A stretch of 64,000 bases of DNA from Sphingopyxis sp. GW247-27LB. GTDB lineage: Bacteria; Pseudomonadota; Alphaproteobacteria; Sphingomonadales; Sphingomonadaceae. The translations under genes were made by a program, and so were the position numbers. Shown in pieces: positions 43,539 through 52,741 of this stretch; position 1 is the first letter of the stretch, and the number at the start of each line of letters is the position of its first letter. The notes below the pieces were generated by a model that did no database searches, was not told the origin of the DNA, and saw only the letters and a list, made by a program, of their open reading frames with translations. Location of the stretch: NCBI RefSeq assembly GCF_002277025.1, contig NZ_NIWD01000011.1, positions 54,358 through 118,357 on the forward strand. Direction: 5' to 3'.

Positions 43539-45263
43539 TCAGTTCGGCGCGAGGGTCAGGCTGTCGACCGCGCAGTCGCCGCAATCGACCGCGCGCAGGA
43601 CCAGCGGCACCGCTCCGGCGGCGAGCGCCACCTCGGATAGCGTCAGGTCCCGCCAGTCGGCCGAGGCGGGAACGACGATTTCGCGGTCGCCGAGCGCGAT
43701 CGTTCCACCCTTGGCCGAACGTGCGCGAATGGTCATGGCCCAACGGCCGGCCTTCGCCACATCGACGCCGTAGCGCATCCACTCGCCGGTGACGAAATCG
43801 GCGACAACGGGGCGGCCATCGGCTTCGCGCGCGATGTCGACGCCGTCGTTGCGGTAGGTCGAGCCATTGTTCCACGCCGCGCGTTCGCCGCCGGTCGCGA
43901 CATGGTAATTGGCGTCGACCGTGTCGGCATAGGCGATGCCGGCGGGGCCGAGATCGTAATCGACCGCGCGGATGGTGAGCGGGCCCGCCGCGAGCCGGTG
44001 GGGGACGAAGGGCCGCGCGCTCGCGTCGTGCGGCTGGCGCAGCATCGCATCGATCACGTCGGGATGGGGGATATTCCGCTCGAACCGGCTGTTTTCGGCG
44101 AGCTGCATCATCGCGGCATAGGCCGCATCGGGGTCGGGCTTTGGTCCCTTGCCGGTCATCCAGGCGACCACCGCCGCCCAGCCGGGGCCGGGGTCGATTT
44201 CGAGCGGCTGGTTGAAGCCGATCTTCTTGAGCGGCCAGAAGGCCCAGCCGATGCCTTCGCCCTCGACCAGCGCGATCGCGTCGCGGAACCAGACATTGCT
44301 GTTCTCCCCCGACTCGCCGAGCCAGATCGGGCGGCCATAATTCTCCCGCAGCTTGACGATGTCGGCGATGCTCGCGGCGTCGTTGCGGTTCCAGTATTTG
44401 TGGAAGCTCAGCACCATATTGGCGTCCCACGCGGGCGGCAGGCCCTGGTAGTTGTTGCCCCAGCAATTGCCCTCGACGATCACGATATGCCGCCTGTCGA
44501 CCGCGCGGATCGCCGCGGTGATGCGCTGCTGCAGCGCCCAGACCGCCCTGTTTTCGGTCTCGTCGCAGCCATGGCCCTTGCCCGGCGTCGCGAAGCTCCA
44601 GTTGGGCTCGTTGATCAGGTCGTAGCCGCCGATCCACGGCTCGTCCTTGTAGCGCGCCGCGAGCTTCGTCCACAGCGCGACGGTCTTGCGCTGATTCTCC
44701 GCGCTCTCCCACAGCGAGGGTTTCGCCGGATCGCGGTCGGAGATGGCGAGGTCGTTGCCTTGCCCGCCCGGCGCGGCGTGGAGGTCGAGGATCAAATAGA
44801 CACGGTGCGCCTTGCTCCACGCGAGCAACCGGTCGATGCGCTGGAAGCCCTCTTCGAGCCACGTATCTTCGCCGGGCGTCGGCTCGCGGTCGGCGGGGAG
44901 GGTGAGTTGGTCGAAATGGATCGGCAGACGCACCGAGTTGAAGCCCCATGTCGCCATCGCCGCGATGTCGGCCTCGGTCGTGTGATTGTCGAGCCACGCG
45001 CGGTGGAAATCCGTGGTTCGCGCCTCTCCGACCAGTTCGATCAGCCTGGCGCGGATCTTGTGCTGCTGGCCGATCTCGCCGAGCTGCAGCATATAGCCTT
45101 CCTGCAGCATCCAGCCGCCGAGACCCATGCCGCGCAAGATGACGGGCTTGTCGCGGTCGTCGACGATACGGGTGCCATCGACCTTGAGGAAACCTTCGGC
45201 GTGGGCGGGGGTGGCGCTGGAAAGCAGCGCTGCCAACAGGAGCGCGATCGCGCGGAATGTCAT
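43539..45263 (-). CDS. Secreted GH5-type glycoside hydrolase with C-terminal carbohydrate-binding domain
   Basis: The 574-residue precursor from ATG 45263 carries a signal peptide (FRAIALLLAALLSSATPAHA). The (beta/alpha)8 domain has ILRGMGLGGWMLQEGYMLQ and FNSVRLPIHF. The acid/base Glu is in GYDLINEPNW and the nucleophile Glu in WLGESGENSNVWF. From about residue 440 a CBM6-like beta domain follows (VDYDLGPAGIAYADT...WMRYGVDVAKAGRWAMTIRA). It probably cleaves a beta-glucan or related polysaccharide in the periplasm or outside. The upstream open extension is a REP shadow. Confidence 0.9.
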   Translation of the reverse strand: MTFRAIALLLAALLSSATPAHAEGFLKVDGTRIVDDRDKPVILRGMGLGGWMLQEGYMLQLGEIGQQHKIRARLIELVGEARTTDFHRAWLDNHTTEADIAAMATWGFNSVRLPIHFDQLTLPADREPTPGEDTWLEEGFQRIDRLLAWSKAHRVYLILDLHAAPGGQGNDLAISDRDPAKPSLWESAENQRKTVALWTKLAARYKDEPWIGGYDLINEPNWSFATPGKGHGCDETENRAVWALQQRITAAIRAVDRRHIVIVEGNCWGNNYQGLPPAWDANMVLSFHKYWNRNDAASIADIVKLRENYGRPIWLGESGENSNVWFRDAIALVEGEGIGWAFWPLKKIGFNQPLEIDPGPGWAAVVAWMTGKGPKPDPDAAYAAMMQLAENSRFERNIPHPDVIDAMLRQPHDASARPFVPHRLAAGPLTIRAVDYDLGPAGIAYADTVDANYHVATGGERAAWNNGSTYRNDGVDIAREADGRPVVADFVTGEWMRYGVDVAKAGRWAMTIRARSAKGGTIALGDREIVVPASADWRDLTLSEVALAAGAVPLVLRAVDCGDCAVDSLTLAPN

Positions 45264-45326
45264 GGCCTCGTCCCCGATCTTATTTATGAGAACGTTATCA
45301 TTCTCGATGCTGAGCGCAACAATGTT

Positions 45327-45424
45327 CGTCATTGCGAGGAGCCGAAGGCGACGCGGCAATCTCCAGCCATCGACCTGGTTTTATGTCGATAGCTGGAGAT
45401 TGCTTCGCTGCGCTCGCAATGACG
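45327..45424. repeat. REP-like palindrome (CGTCATTGCGAG class)
   Basis: Outer arms CGTCATTGCGAGGAGC and GCTCGCAATGACG enclose an inner inverted repeat GCAATCTCCAGC / GCTGGAGATTGC. The same class is present at 49403, 53624 and around 58847-59276. Confidence 0.8.
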
Positions 45425-45433
45425 AATTTGAAA

Positions 45434-45988
45434 TCAGAGTTTGGGCAGCGTCACGCCCTTCTGCCCCATATATTTGCCCGCGCGATCGGCGTAGCTCGTC
45501 TCGCACGGCTCATTGCCCTGCAGGAACAGGAACTGGCACGCGCCCTCATTGGCATAGATCTTCGCGGGCAGGGGAGTGGTGTTCGAGAATTCGAGCGTCA
45601 CATGGCCTTCCCAGCCGGGCTCGAGCGGGGTGACATTGACGATGATGCCGCAGCGCGCATAGGTCGATTTGCCGAGGCAGATGACGAGCACGTCCCTCGG
45701 GATGCGGAAATATTCGACCGTGCGGGCGAGCGCGAAGCTGTTCGGCGGGATGATGCACACGTCGGTTTCGCGGTCGACGAAGCTGTTCGACGCGAAATCC
45801 TTGGGGTCGACGACCGCGCTGTCGACATTGGTGAAGATCTTGAATTCGGGCGCGACGCGCGCGTCATAGCCGTAGGAGGAGAGGCCGTAGCTGATACAGC
45901 CGTCGCGGCGCTGCGCCTCGACGAACGGCTCGATCATGCCCTGCGTCCGGGCGGCTTCGCGAATCCATTTGTCGGAAAGAATGGCCAT
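45434..45988 (-). CDS. dcd: dCTP deaminase
   Basis: The 184-residue trimeric dUTPase-fold enzyme deaminates dCTP to dUTP, feeding dTTP synthesis. Signatures are [71 protein letters not shown] and the catalytic Glu in [21 protein letters not shown]. Length is normal. It is followed upstream by cdd on the same strand, a pyrimidine-salvage grouping. Confidence 0.97.
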   Translation of the reverse strand: MAILSDKWIREAARTQGMIEPFVEAQRRDGCISYGLSSYGYDARVAPEFKIFTNVDSAVVDPKDFASNSFVDRETDVCIIPPNSFALARTVEYFRIPRDVLVICLGKSTYARCGIIVNVTPLEPGWEGHVTLEFSNTTPLPAKIYANEGACQFLFLQGNEPCETSYADRAGKYMGQKGVTLPKL

Positions 45989-46026
45989 GGCTTCTCTTGT
46001 CGGCGCGGCGCGCGTTGCGCAAGCGA

Positions 46027-46485
46027 TCAGTCGGGGATGAGGCCGAGATCCTTGGGCCCGAACGCGGCGGGCAGCAGCTCGCTCAGCCGATAGCTCCTGA
46101 TCGCGGCGCCGTCGCCCGAGGCGCAGTGGACGGCGATGTCGGTCTTCGACCGCTCGGCCGCCTCGTTCAGTATCTGGCGGCAGCGGCCGCAGGGATGGAC
46201 GGGCTCGCTGCCGATCAGCGCTTCGCCGTCGGGGCGCCCGCCGATGATCGCGACCGCGGCGAGCCGGTCGATCCAGCCCTCGTTGGCGATCTTGGCGATC
46301 GCCGCGGTTTCGGCGCACAGCGTCAGGCCATAGCTGGCATTCTCGACATTGGCGCCGGTGACGACGTCGCCATTGTCGAGGAGCAGCGCCGCGCCGACGT
46401 GAAAGCCCGAATAGGGGGCATAGGCGCGCGCCGCGGCGTCGCGCGCGGCGGCGATCAGGGCGTCGCGGTCTTCATGGTCACTCAT
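46027..46485 (-). CDS. cdd: Cytidine deaminase
   Basis: The 152-residue zinc enzyme has the catalytic CAE ([12 protein letters not shown]) and the PCGRCRQ zinc motif ([11 protein letters not shown]). [20 protein letters not shown] and [11 protein letters not shown] are further conserved blocks. It converts cytidine and deoxycytidine to uridine and deoxyuridine. The start overlaps the end of the GH25-like gene by eight bases; dcd follows 38 bases downstream. Confidence 0.96.
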   Translation of the reverse strand: MSDHEDRDALIAAARDAAARAYAPYSGFHVGAALLLDNGDVVTGANVENASYGLTLCAETAAIAKIANEGWIDRLAAVAIIGGRPDGEALIGSEPVHPCGRCRQILNEAAERSKTDIAVHCASGDGAAIRSYRLSELLPAAFGPKDLGLIPD

Positions 46486-47242
46486 CGCTCATTCCTTCGG
46501 GACGGACGACGTTCCAGCCGACGGTGCCGTCGGCGCCCGACAGTCGCACATAATCATTGGCCTGCCACATCGCCCAGGGGTGGGCGCCATAGTCGGGGGC
46601 GAAGAAGTCGCGGCGCAGCCAGGTCGTGCGCGCGATGCCGCTCGTCACCTTATAATCGGCCTCGAAATTCGGCCCCGGCGCGATCAGGCTCCGCTTGCCC
46701 ATATGCGCCTCGATCTGCGCGAGGAAGGTGGCGAGCTCGCTCAGGAGCAGCGCGCGCGTCGGCCGGTCGGGGCAGCGATCGTCATAGTCGAGCCAGACGA
46801 CCGCGGGCAGCGCGTCGGCCCGGCGCGGCACGTGGCGGATAAAATTCGCGGCCTGATCGGTCGCGAGCTTGCAAAGGTCGTAGCGATGTATCGGCCCCGT
46901 GCGCACCCCCGCCTCGCGCGCCGCCGCCATGTTGCGCGCGTACATCGGGTCGACCCGGCGGTCGCCGTCGGTTGCGAAGATATAGGCGAAGTCGGCGCCC
47001 GCGGCCTTGATCGAGCCCCAGTGGACCGGGCCGTTGCCCGCGTCGATCGTCACGCCCTGCAACGGATATTGCTCGCGCGGCGGGGTCCAGCGCGCGGCCC
47101 ACCACAGCGCGAGCCCGACCGCCAGCAGGATCAGCGCCGCGAGCGCGAGGGCGCGGCGCAGCCAGTGCAGGATCGCCCCGCGCCAGTTGCGCACCGGCTT
47201 CGCCGGTGTCTTGCGCTTCGCGAATGTCGCCCCGATCGCCAT
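46478..47242 (-). CDS. GH25 lysozyme-like protein with altered active site
   Basis: This 254-residue protein has an N-terminal membrane anchor (about 28-48, ALALAALILLAVGLALWWAA) and a GH25 domain: QGVTIDAGNGPVHWGSIKAA, YARNMAAAREAGVRTGPIHR and PAVVWLDYDDRC. In active GH25 muramidases the last block usually reads L-D-x-E; here it is L-D-Y-D, so the catalytic Glu appears replaced by Asp. It may still bind peptidoglycan. It is coupled to cdd and stands three bases after the UPF0262 stop. Confidence 0.8.
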   Translation of the reverse strand: MAIGATFAKRKTPAKPVRNWRGAILHWLRRALALAALILLAVGLALWWAARWTPPREQYPLQGVTIDAGNGPVHWGSIKAAGADFAYIFATDGDRRVDPMYARNMAAAREAGVRTGPIHRYDLCKLATDQAANFIRHVPRRADALPAVVWLDYDDRCPDRPTRALLLSELATFLAQIEAHMGKRSLIAPGPNFEADYKVTSGIARTTWLRRDFFAPDYGAHPWAMWQANDYVRLSGADGTVGWNVVRPEGMSDE

Positions 47243-47244
47243 CG

Positions 47245-47742
47245 TCAGCCCTTGATATGCAGGACGCAGATCAACGTGAACAATCGCCTTGCGGTGTCGA
47301 AATCGACCGCGATCTTTCCGTCGAGCCGGTCCATCAGCATTTCGGCCGCCTCGTTGTGCAGCGCGCGGCGCGCCATGTCGACGGTTTCGATCTGCTGCGC
47401 GGTCGCGGTCTTGATCGCCTGATAATAGCTGTCGCAGATCGCGAAATAGTCGCGGATGGGACGGCGGAACCGGCCGAGGCCGAGGATGATCGCCTCGAGC
47501 GGCGAGCCGTCCTCGCGGCCGATCTCGAAGATCAGCCGGCCGTCCTCGACCCGCAGCAGCAGCCGGTAAGGGCCGGCATAGCCGTCGTCGTGGCCGCGCT
47601 GGGGGACGAACTTATTGTCTTCGATCAGGTCGAAGATCGCGACCCGGCGCTCCTGCTCGACATCGGGGTTGCGCCAGACGATCGAGCCTTCGTCGAGGTC
47701 GACCGAGATGATGCGCTGTTTCGAGGGATCAAGATCGGTCAT
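47245..47742 (-). CDS. UPF0262 family protein
   Basis: The 165-residue soluble protein has the family blocks QRIISVDLDEGSIVWRNPDV, RVAIFDLIEDNKFVP, GPYRLLLRVEDGRLIFEI and YFAICDSYYQAIKTATAQQI. UPF0262 is conserved across alphaproteobacteria with no assigned function. It heads the UPF0262-GH25-cdd-dcd run and diverges from dnaB. Confidence 0.9.
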   Translation of the reverse strand: MTDLDPSKQRIISVDLDEGSIVWRNPDVEQERRVAIFDLIEDNKFVPQRGHDDGYAGPYRLLLRVEDGRLIFEIGREDGSPLEAIILGLGRFRRPIRDYFAICDSYYQAIKTATAQQIETVDMARRALHNEAAEMLMDRLDGKIAVDFDTARRLFTLICVLHIKG

Positions 47743-47858
47743 GCCGGTTGTGCTTCTACTTGGCGCGCGCCGAAGGGCAAGGGCGACTTATTCACAGCAT
47801 TCCACAGATATGATAGGTTGATCGATATCGCCGGTTGCGCCGCAGCAGCCTGCGAAGC

Positions 47859-49382
47859 ATGAAGATCGCTATGCCCGAGCTTGCCCTCATTCCCGCCCCG
47901 GCCTCCTCCGGGGACGACCGCCAATTGCCGCGCAATGTCGAGGCCGAAGCCGCTTTTCTGGGCGCGATCCTGATCGACAATCGAGTCGTAGAGGATCTGC
48001 CCGTCCAGCTCACGCCCGCGCATTTCTTCGAGCCGCTTCACGGTCGCATCTTCGCACAGGCGATGGCGCTGATCGAGCGCAACAGCATCGCGACCCCCGT
48101 CACGCTCAAACCCTTTTTCGAGAATGACGAGGCGATGAAGGCGGTCGGCGGGGTCGGCTATCTCGCGCAGCTCACCGGCAGCGGGGCCGGGCTGATCGGC
48201 GCGCGCGATTTCGCGCGCCAGATCTACGACCTCGCGCTGCTGCGCGAACTCGTCGACGTGGGCCGCACTCTCGTCGACAGCGCACTCGACACCAGCGAGA
48301 GCGTCGACCCGCAGGCGCAGATCGAGGAGGCCGAGACCGCGCTCTACCGCGTCGCGGGCGGCGAGGCCGAGATGGGCTCGGTCAAGAGCTTCAACGCCGC
48401 CAGCCTCGTCGCGCTGCAGGCGGCCGAGCGCGCGTTGAATTCGGGCGGCCACCTGTCGGGGATCACCACCGGCATTTCGAGCATGAACGCCAAGATCGGC
48501 GGCATGCACAATTCGGACTTGATGATCCTTGCCGGCCGTCCGGGCATGGGCAAGACCTCGCTTGCGACCAACATCGCCTATAACGCCGCCGAACGCTTCC
48601 GCCGCGACGAGGAGGACGGCATTCCGCCCGAGAAGAATATGGGTGCGAAGGTCGCCTTCTTCAGCCTCGAAATGTCGGCCGACCAGCTCGCGACGCGCGT
48701 GCTCGCCGAGCAGTCGGGGGTATCGGGCGAGGCGCTACGCATGGGCAAGATCAGCAAGGACCAGTTCCAGCAGTTGAGCCGCGCGGCGCAGGCGCTTCAG
48801 ACGCTGCCCTTGTTCATCGACGACACGCCCGGTCTGACGATCGCCGGGCTGCGCACCCGCGCGCGCCGCCTGCAGCGGCGGCACGGCATCGGTTTCATCA
48901 TCGTCGACTATCTCCAGCTCTTGCAGGGCTCGTCGCGCAGCGGCGACAACCGGGTGCAGGAAATTTCCGAAATTTCGCGTGGTCTCAAGACTTTGGCGAA
49001 GGAACTGAACGTACCCGTGATGGCGCTGTCGCAGCTCAGCCGTCAGGTCGAAAGCCGTGAGGACAAGCGTCCGCAGCTCTCCGACCTTCGCGAATCGGGC
49101 TCGATCGAGCAGGATGCCGACATGGTGCTCTTCGTGTTCCGCGAGGATTACTACGTCGCGGCGCGCGAGCCCAAACGCCCGGTCGAGGGCGACGATGTGA
49201 AAATCCATGCGCAGCATGAGGAATGGGCGGCGGAAATGGAGCGCGTCTTCGGCCTCGCCGAAGTGATCGTCGCCAAATCGCGCCACGGCTCGACCGGCAA
49301 GATCCGCCTGCACTTCGAGGCGAAGACGACCAAGTTCAGCGACCTGGCGGATGAAAGCCAGGCCTATGCGGATTATGAGTAA
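47859..49382 (+). CDS. dnaB: Replicative DNA helicase DnaB
   Basis: The hexameric 5'-3' helicase of the replication fork. The N-terminal domain (PRNVEAEAAFLGAILIDNRV) that binds primase is followed by a RecA-like motor with Walker A AGRPGMGKTSLATNIAYNAA, Walker B FIIVDYLQLLQ and motif H4 LRESGSIEQDADMVLFVFRE. About 507 residues, full length. ATG 47859 is used here; ATG 47871 (MPELALIP) is an equally good start. There is no intein. Confidence 0.96.
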   Translation: MKIAMPELALIPAPASSGDDRQLPRNVEAEAAFLGAILIDNRVVEDLPVQLTPAHFFEPLHGRIFAQAMALIERNSIATPVTLKPFFENDEAMKAVGGVGYLAQLTGSGAGLIGARDFARQIYDLALLRELVDVGRTLVDSALDTSESVDPQAQIEEAETALYRVAGGEAEMGSVKSFNAASLVALQAAERALNSGGHLSGITTGISSMNAKIGGMHNSDLMILAGRPGMGKTSLATNIAYNAAERFRRDEEDGIPPEKNMGAKVAFFSLEMSADQLATRVLAEQSGVSGEALRMGKISKDQFQQLSRAAQALQTLPLFIDDTPGLTIAGLRTRARRLQRRHGIGFIIVDYLQLLQGSSRSGDNRVQEISEISRGLKTLAKELNVPVMALSQLSRQVESREDKRPQLSDLRESGSIEQDADMVLFVFREDYYVAAREPKRPVEGDDVKIHAQHEEWAAEMERVFGLAEVIVAKSRHGSTGKIRLHFEAKTTKFSDLADESQAYADYE

Positions 49383-49402
49383 GCCCGGCGTTCAATAGCT
49401 TC

Positions 49403-49500
49403 GTCATTGCGAGCGGAGCGAAGCAATCTCCAGCTATCGGCCTCGCGCAGGGCCGATAGCTGGAGATTGCCGCGTCGCCTTCGGCTCCTCGCAATGACGA
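49403..49500. repeat. REP-like palindrome (CGTCATTGCGAG class)
   Basis: Outer arms CGTCATTGCGAGCGGAGC and GGCTCCTCGCAATGACG; inner arms GCAATCTCCAGCTATCGGCC and GGCCGATAGCTGGAGATTGC. It lies between the convergent dnaB and cysH genes. Confidence 0.8.
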
Positions 49501-49519
49501 AATCGGGTCTGACGGCCGC

Positions 49520-50398
49520 TCAAAACGCCGGGTCGTTCGCGGGGTCGTCGTCGAGCGGTGTCACCGCCTCGTGGATACCGCATTCGGTCTTGTCCCAGCC
49601 GCGCCAGCGGCCCGAGCGCGGGTCTTCGCCTGGCTGGACCTTCGACGTGCAGGGCGAACAGCCGATCGAGGGGTAGCCTTGCGCTTCGAGCGGATGGCGC
49701 GGCAGGTCATGTTCCTCGAAATAGGCGTCGAGCATCTCGCGCGTCCAGTTTGCGAGCGGATTGAACTTCAGCCGGCCGGTGCTGCCGTCGAGTTCGAAGC
49801 GCGGCAGGCCCTGGCGCGTCGACGACTGGAATCCCTTGCGGCCGGTGATCGACGCGTCGAAACCCGCGAGCGCCTTTTCGAGCGGCTTGACCTTGCGGAT
49901 CTCGCAGCAGCCGTCGGGGTCGTAGGACCAGCGCAGTCCGGTCTCGTCCTTCTTCGCCAGTTCCCCGGCATCGGGGGTCAGGTTGACGAGATTGAGCCCG
50001 AGCCGCGCCGTCAGTTCGTCGCGATAGGCGAGCGTTTCGGGGAAATGCTTGCCGGTATCGAGGAACAGCACCGGGATGTCGGGCGCGGCCTGCGTCACCA
50101 GATGGAGCAGCACCGCGCTTTCTGCGCCGAAGCTCGAAACGATCGCCGTATCGCCGATCAGCCCAGCGCCGAGCACGCTTGTCACGGCTTCCGCCGCGTC
50201 CTGGCCGCGGAAGAGGTTGTTGAGGCGGATGACGTCGGCCTGCGTGAAGCGCGGCGCCACGTCGATCCTGTCGCGGCGTCTTTCTTCCCCCTCGTCGCCG
50301 TTCGCGTCGCGCAGCGTCGGGACGCCCATCGGCCGTGCATGGCCGTGGGGCATCTCGACTTCGCTCGATGCGAACGGGATTTTCGAGGTGTCAGCCAT
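49520..50398 (-). CDS. cysH: Phosphoadenylyl/adenylyl-sulfate reductase
   Basis: The 292-residue protein starts at ATG 50398, inside the end of the DUF934 gene. PAPS-reductase motifs: IVSSFGAESAVLLHLV (P-loop), VLFLDTGKHFPETLAY and SITGRKGFQSSTR. The cysteine pairs CCEIRK and GCSPC plus the catalytic ECGIH indicate the [4Fe-4S] APS-reductase type. It reduces activated sulfate to sulfite for CysI. About 60 extra N-terminal residues are polar. Confidence 0.94.
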   Translation of the reverse strand: MADTSKIPFASSEVEMPHGHARPMGVPTLRDANGDEGEERRRDRIDVAPRFTQADVIRLNNLFRGQDAAEAVTSVLGAGLIGDTAIVSSFGAESAVLLHLVTQAAPDIPVLFLDTGKHFPETLAYRDELTARLGLNLVNLTPDAGELAKKDETGLRWSYDPDGCCEIRKVKPLEKALAGFDASITGRKGFQSSTRQGLPRFELDGSTGRLKFNPLANWTREMLDAYFEEHDLPRHPLEAQGYPSIGCSPCTSKVQPGEDPRSGRWRGWDKTECGIHEAVTPLDDDPANDPAF

Positions 50399-50816
50399 GC
50401 CGCAGCTTCCAGATCGGCACCGCGCCGTCGGCGGCGTGCTGATAGACATTCGCATAGCGGCTGAGCGCGGCGTCGACGTCGGCGCGGTTCAGCCCCGCTT
50501 GCGGGGCGAAGCTGTCGAAGCCGCAGCGGCGCATGAAAGCGACGAGGTCGACGAGCACGTCGCCCTCGGCGCGGATCTCGCCCTCATAACCCGCCTCCCG
50601 CAGGATGCGCGCGGAGGTGAAGCAGCGGCCGTCGCGAAAGCGGGGGATGCCGATCTCGACCAGTTTCACCCGGGCAAGATGCGGGATCAGACGGCGCGGG
50701 TCGTCGCCCGCCTCGATCCGCACCGCGCTGGCGCCGTCCTGGTCGAGGAAGGCGTCGAGCGAGACCGCGGGTTCCTCGATCGGGTCGTCGTTCCGGAAAC
50801 GCAGCGCATCAGCCAT
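50391..50816 (-). CDS. DUF934 protein of the sulfite-reduction operon
   Basis: The 141-residue protein has the family pattern LARVKLVEIGIPRFRDGRCF, SARILREAGYEGEIRAEGDV and MRRCGFDSFAPQAG. DUF934 genes almost always sit between cysI and cysH; a role in electron delivery or assembly has been suggested but not shown. It overlaps cysI (eight bases) and cysH (eight bases). Confidence 0.93.
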   Translation of the reverse strand: MADALRFRNDDPIEEPAVSLDAFLDQDGASAVRIEAGDDPRRLIPHLARVKLVEIGIPRFRDGRCFTSARILREAGYEGEIRAEGDVLVDLVAFMRRCGFDSFAPQAGLNRADVDAALSRYANVYQHAADGAVPIWKLRHG

Positions 50817-52443
50817 AAATAGCCTCCTTGAAGGCGTCGAAGCCGACGCGGCGATAGGTGTCGAGGAAGCGCTCGCCGGGGTCGCGCAGTTCGCGATAGC
50901 GCTCGACCGCGCGCTCGACCGCGTCGACGACGCCATCCTCGTCGAAGCCGGGCCCGGTGATCTTCGCCTGCGTCGTATCCTCCGCGCCCGAACCGCCGAG
51001 CAGGAGCTGGTAATTCTCGGTGCCCTTGCGGTCGACGCCGAGGATGCCGATGTGGCCGGCATGATGGTGGCCGCAGGCGTTGATGCAGCCCGAGATCTTG
51101 ATCTTGAGCTCGCCCAGGTCGAGCTGCCGATCCATGTCGGCGAAGCGCTGCTGGATCTTCTGCGCGACCGGGATCGAGCGCGCGTTGGCGAGCGTGCAAT
51201 AGTCGAGACCGGGGCAGGCGATGACGTCGGTGACGAGGTCGAGGTTCGCATCGGCGAGCCCCGCTTCGTCGAGCGCCTGCCATACCGCATAGAGATCGGC
51301 CTTGCGGACGTGCGGCAGAACCAGGTTCTGCGCATGCGTCACGCGGACATCGTCGAAGCTGTAGCGCTCGGCGAGGTCGGCGACGACCTCCATCTGCTCG
51401 GCGGTGACGTCGCCGCCGATGCCGCCGATCGGCTTCAGGCTGATGTTGGCGATCGCATAGCCCGGCGCCTTGTGCGCGATGACCTGCTGGTCGACCCACA
51501 AGGCGAAAGCGGAGTCCGACCGGTCGATGTCCTCGGACAGGCCCGTTTCGAACGGCGGCGGCGTGAAATAGGCCGCGATCCGGTCATATTCCGCCTGCGG
51601 AAAGTCGGTGCCGAGGGTCAGGAAATTCTGGAACTCTTCCTCGACCTGGCGCCGGAACTCCTCTTCGCCGAGGTCGTGGACCAGGATCTTCATCCGCTGC
51701 TTGTGGATATTGTCGCGCCGCGCGTGGAGGTTCCACACGCGCAGGATCGCCTGGATATAGGAGAAGATATGCGACGCCGGGCAGAAGTCGCGGATCTTGT
51801 AAGCGATGAAGGGGGTGCGCCCCATGCCGCCGCCGGCATAGACCTCGAAGCCTTCCTCGCCCGCCTCGTTGCGCACGATGCGCAGCGCGCAGTCGTGCCA
51901 GCGCAGCGCCGCGCGGTCCTCCTTCGAAGAGATGACCGCGATCTTGAACTTGCGCGGCAGATAGCTGAATTCGGGATGGAAGGTCGTCGCCTGCCGCAAG
52001 AGCTCCGCCCAGGGGCGCGGATCGCAGATCTCGTCGGCGGCCGCGCCCGCATATTGGTCGGCCGAAATGTTGCGGATGCTCTCGCCGCTGGTCTGGATCG
52101 CGTGCATCTCGACCGTCGCCAGCTCGGCGAGGATGTCGGGCGCTTCCTCCAGCTTGATCCAGTGATACTGAAGGTTCTGGCGTGTGGTGAAATGGCCGTA
52201 ACCCCGGTCGTATTTGCGCGCGATCTCGGCGAGCTTGCGCAACTGCCGCGAATTGAGCGTGCCATAGGGAATGGCGACGCGCAGCATATAGGCGTGAAGC
52301 TGGAGATAGAGGCCGTTCTTGAGCCGCAGCGGCTTGAACTGGTCGTCGTTCATCTCGCCGGCGATGCGGCGGCGGGTCTGGTCGCGGAATTCCTCGACGC
52401 GGGCGTCGACCATCGCCTGGTCGTACTGGTCATATTTATACAT
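50809..52443 (-). CDS. cysI: Sulfite reductase hemoprotein (nitrite/sulfite reductase family)
   Basis: The 544-residue siroheme enzyme reduces sulfite to sulfide. RGYGHFTTRQNLQYHW is the ferredoxin-like substrate domain. The cluster ligands lie in VIACPGLDYCTLANARS and ISGCINACGHHHAGHIG. The length fits ferredoxin- or NADPH-linked CysI. It lies between DUF2849 and DUF934 genes with near-zero spacing. Siroheme would come from cobA/cysG in the same operon. Confidence 0.95.
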   Translation of the reverse strand: MYKYDQYDQAMVDARVEEFRDQTRRRIAGEMNDDQFKPLRLKNGLYLQLHAYMLRVAIPYGTLNSRQLRKLAEIARKYDRGYGHFTTRQNLQYHWIKLEEAPDILAELATVEMHAIQTSGESIRNISADQYAGAAADEICDPRPWAELLRQATTFHPEFSYLPRKFKIAVISSKEDRAALRWHDCALRIVRNEAGEEGFEVYAGGGMGRTPFIAYKIRDFCPASHIFSYIQAILRVWNLHARRDNIHKQRMKILVHDLGEEEFRRQVEEEFQNFLTLGTDFPQAEYDRIAAYFTPPPFETGLSEDIDRSDSAFALWVDQQVIAHKAPGYAIANISLKPIGGIGGDVTAEQMEVVADLAERYSFDDVRVTHAQNLVLPHVRKADLYAVWQALDEAGLADANLDLVTDVIACPGLDYCTLANARSIPVAQKIQQRFADMDRQLDLGELKIKISGCINACGHHHAGHIGILGVDRKGTENYQLLLGGSGAEDTTQAKITGPGFDEDGVVDAVERAVERYRELRDPGERFLDTYRRVGFDAFKEAIYG

Positions 52444-52444
52444 G

Positions 52445-52741
52445 TCAGATCACCCAGTCGCCGGCCGCGGGGTCGGCGGGTTTCAGTGTCAGGTCGGGAC
52501 GCACCGTCGGGCCGAGCGCGCGGATGCGGTCCTTGATATGCGAAGGCCGCGGGCCGCTCGCGCTGTCCTCGGCGGTGATGATGTAGCCGCCGTTGACCCG
52601 GCGCGCGCCGTCCTCGGCGGCGAGGATCGCCTCGCCCTGGTCGCCGACGTCGGCGGCGTCCTCGACATGGAGCGACCAGCCGCGGCCGGTCCACCAGATG
52701 ACGGCGCCCGTTTTCAGGTCGTTGCCGGTCAGTAACTGCAT
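52445..52741 (-). CDS. DUF2849 protein
   Basis: This 98-residue protein (ATG 52741) has the DUF2849 blocks MQLLTGNDLKTGAVIWW, WSLHVEDAADVGDQGEAILA and VNGGYIITAEDSASGPRPSH. The family is found between the uroporphyrinogen methyltransferase and sulfite reductase genes in alphaproteobacteria. Its function is unknown. It overlaps cobA by 13 bases. Confidence 0.92.
   Translation of the reverse strand: MQLLTGNDLKTGAVIWWTGRGWSLHVEDAADVGDQGEAILAAEDGARRVNGGYIITAEDSASGPRPSHIKDRIRALGPTVRPDLTLKPADPAAGDWVI

Noticed and set aside
42949-44997. Single 682-codon frame covering DoxX and the region antisense-shifted to GH5
   Set aside because: Only the last 171 codons (DoxX) look like protein; the rest is an out-of-frame reading of the GH5 gene.
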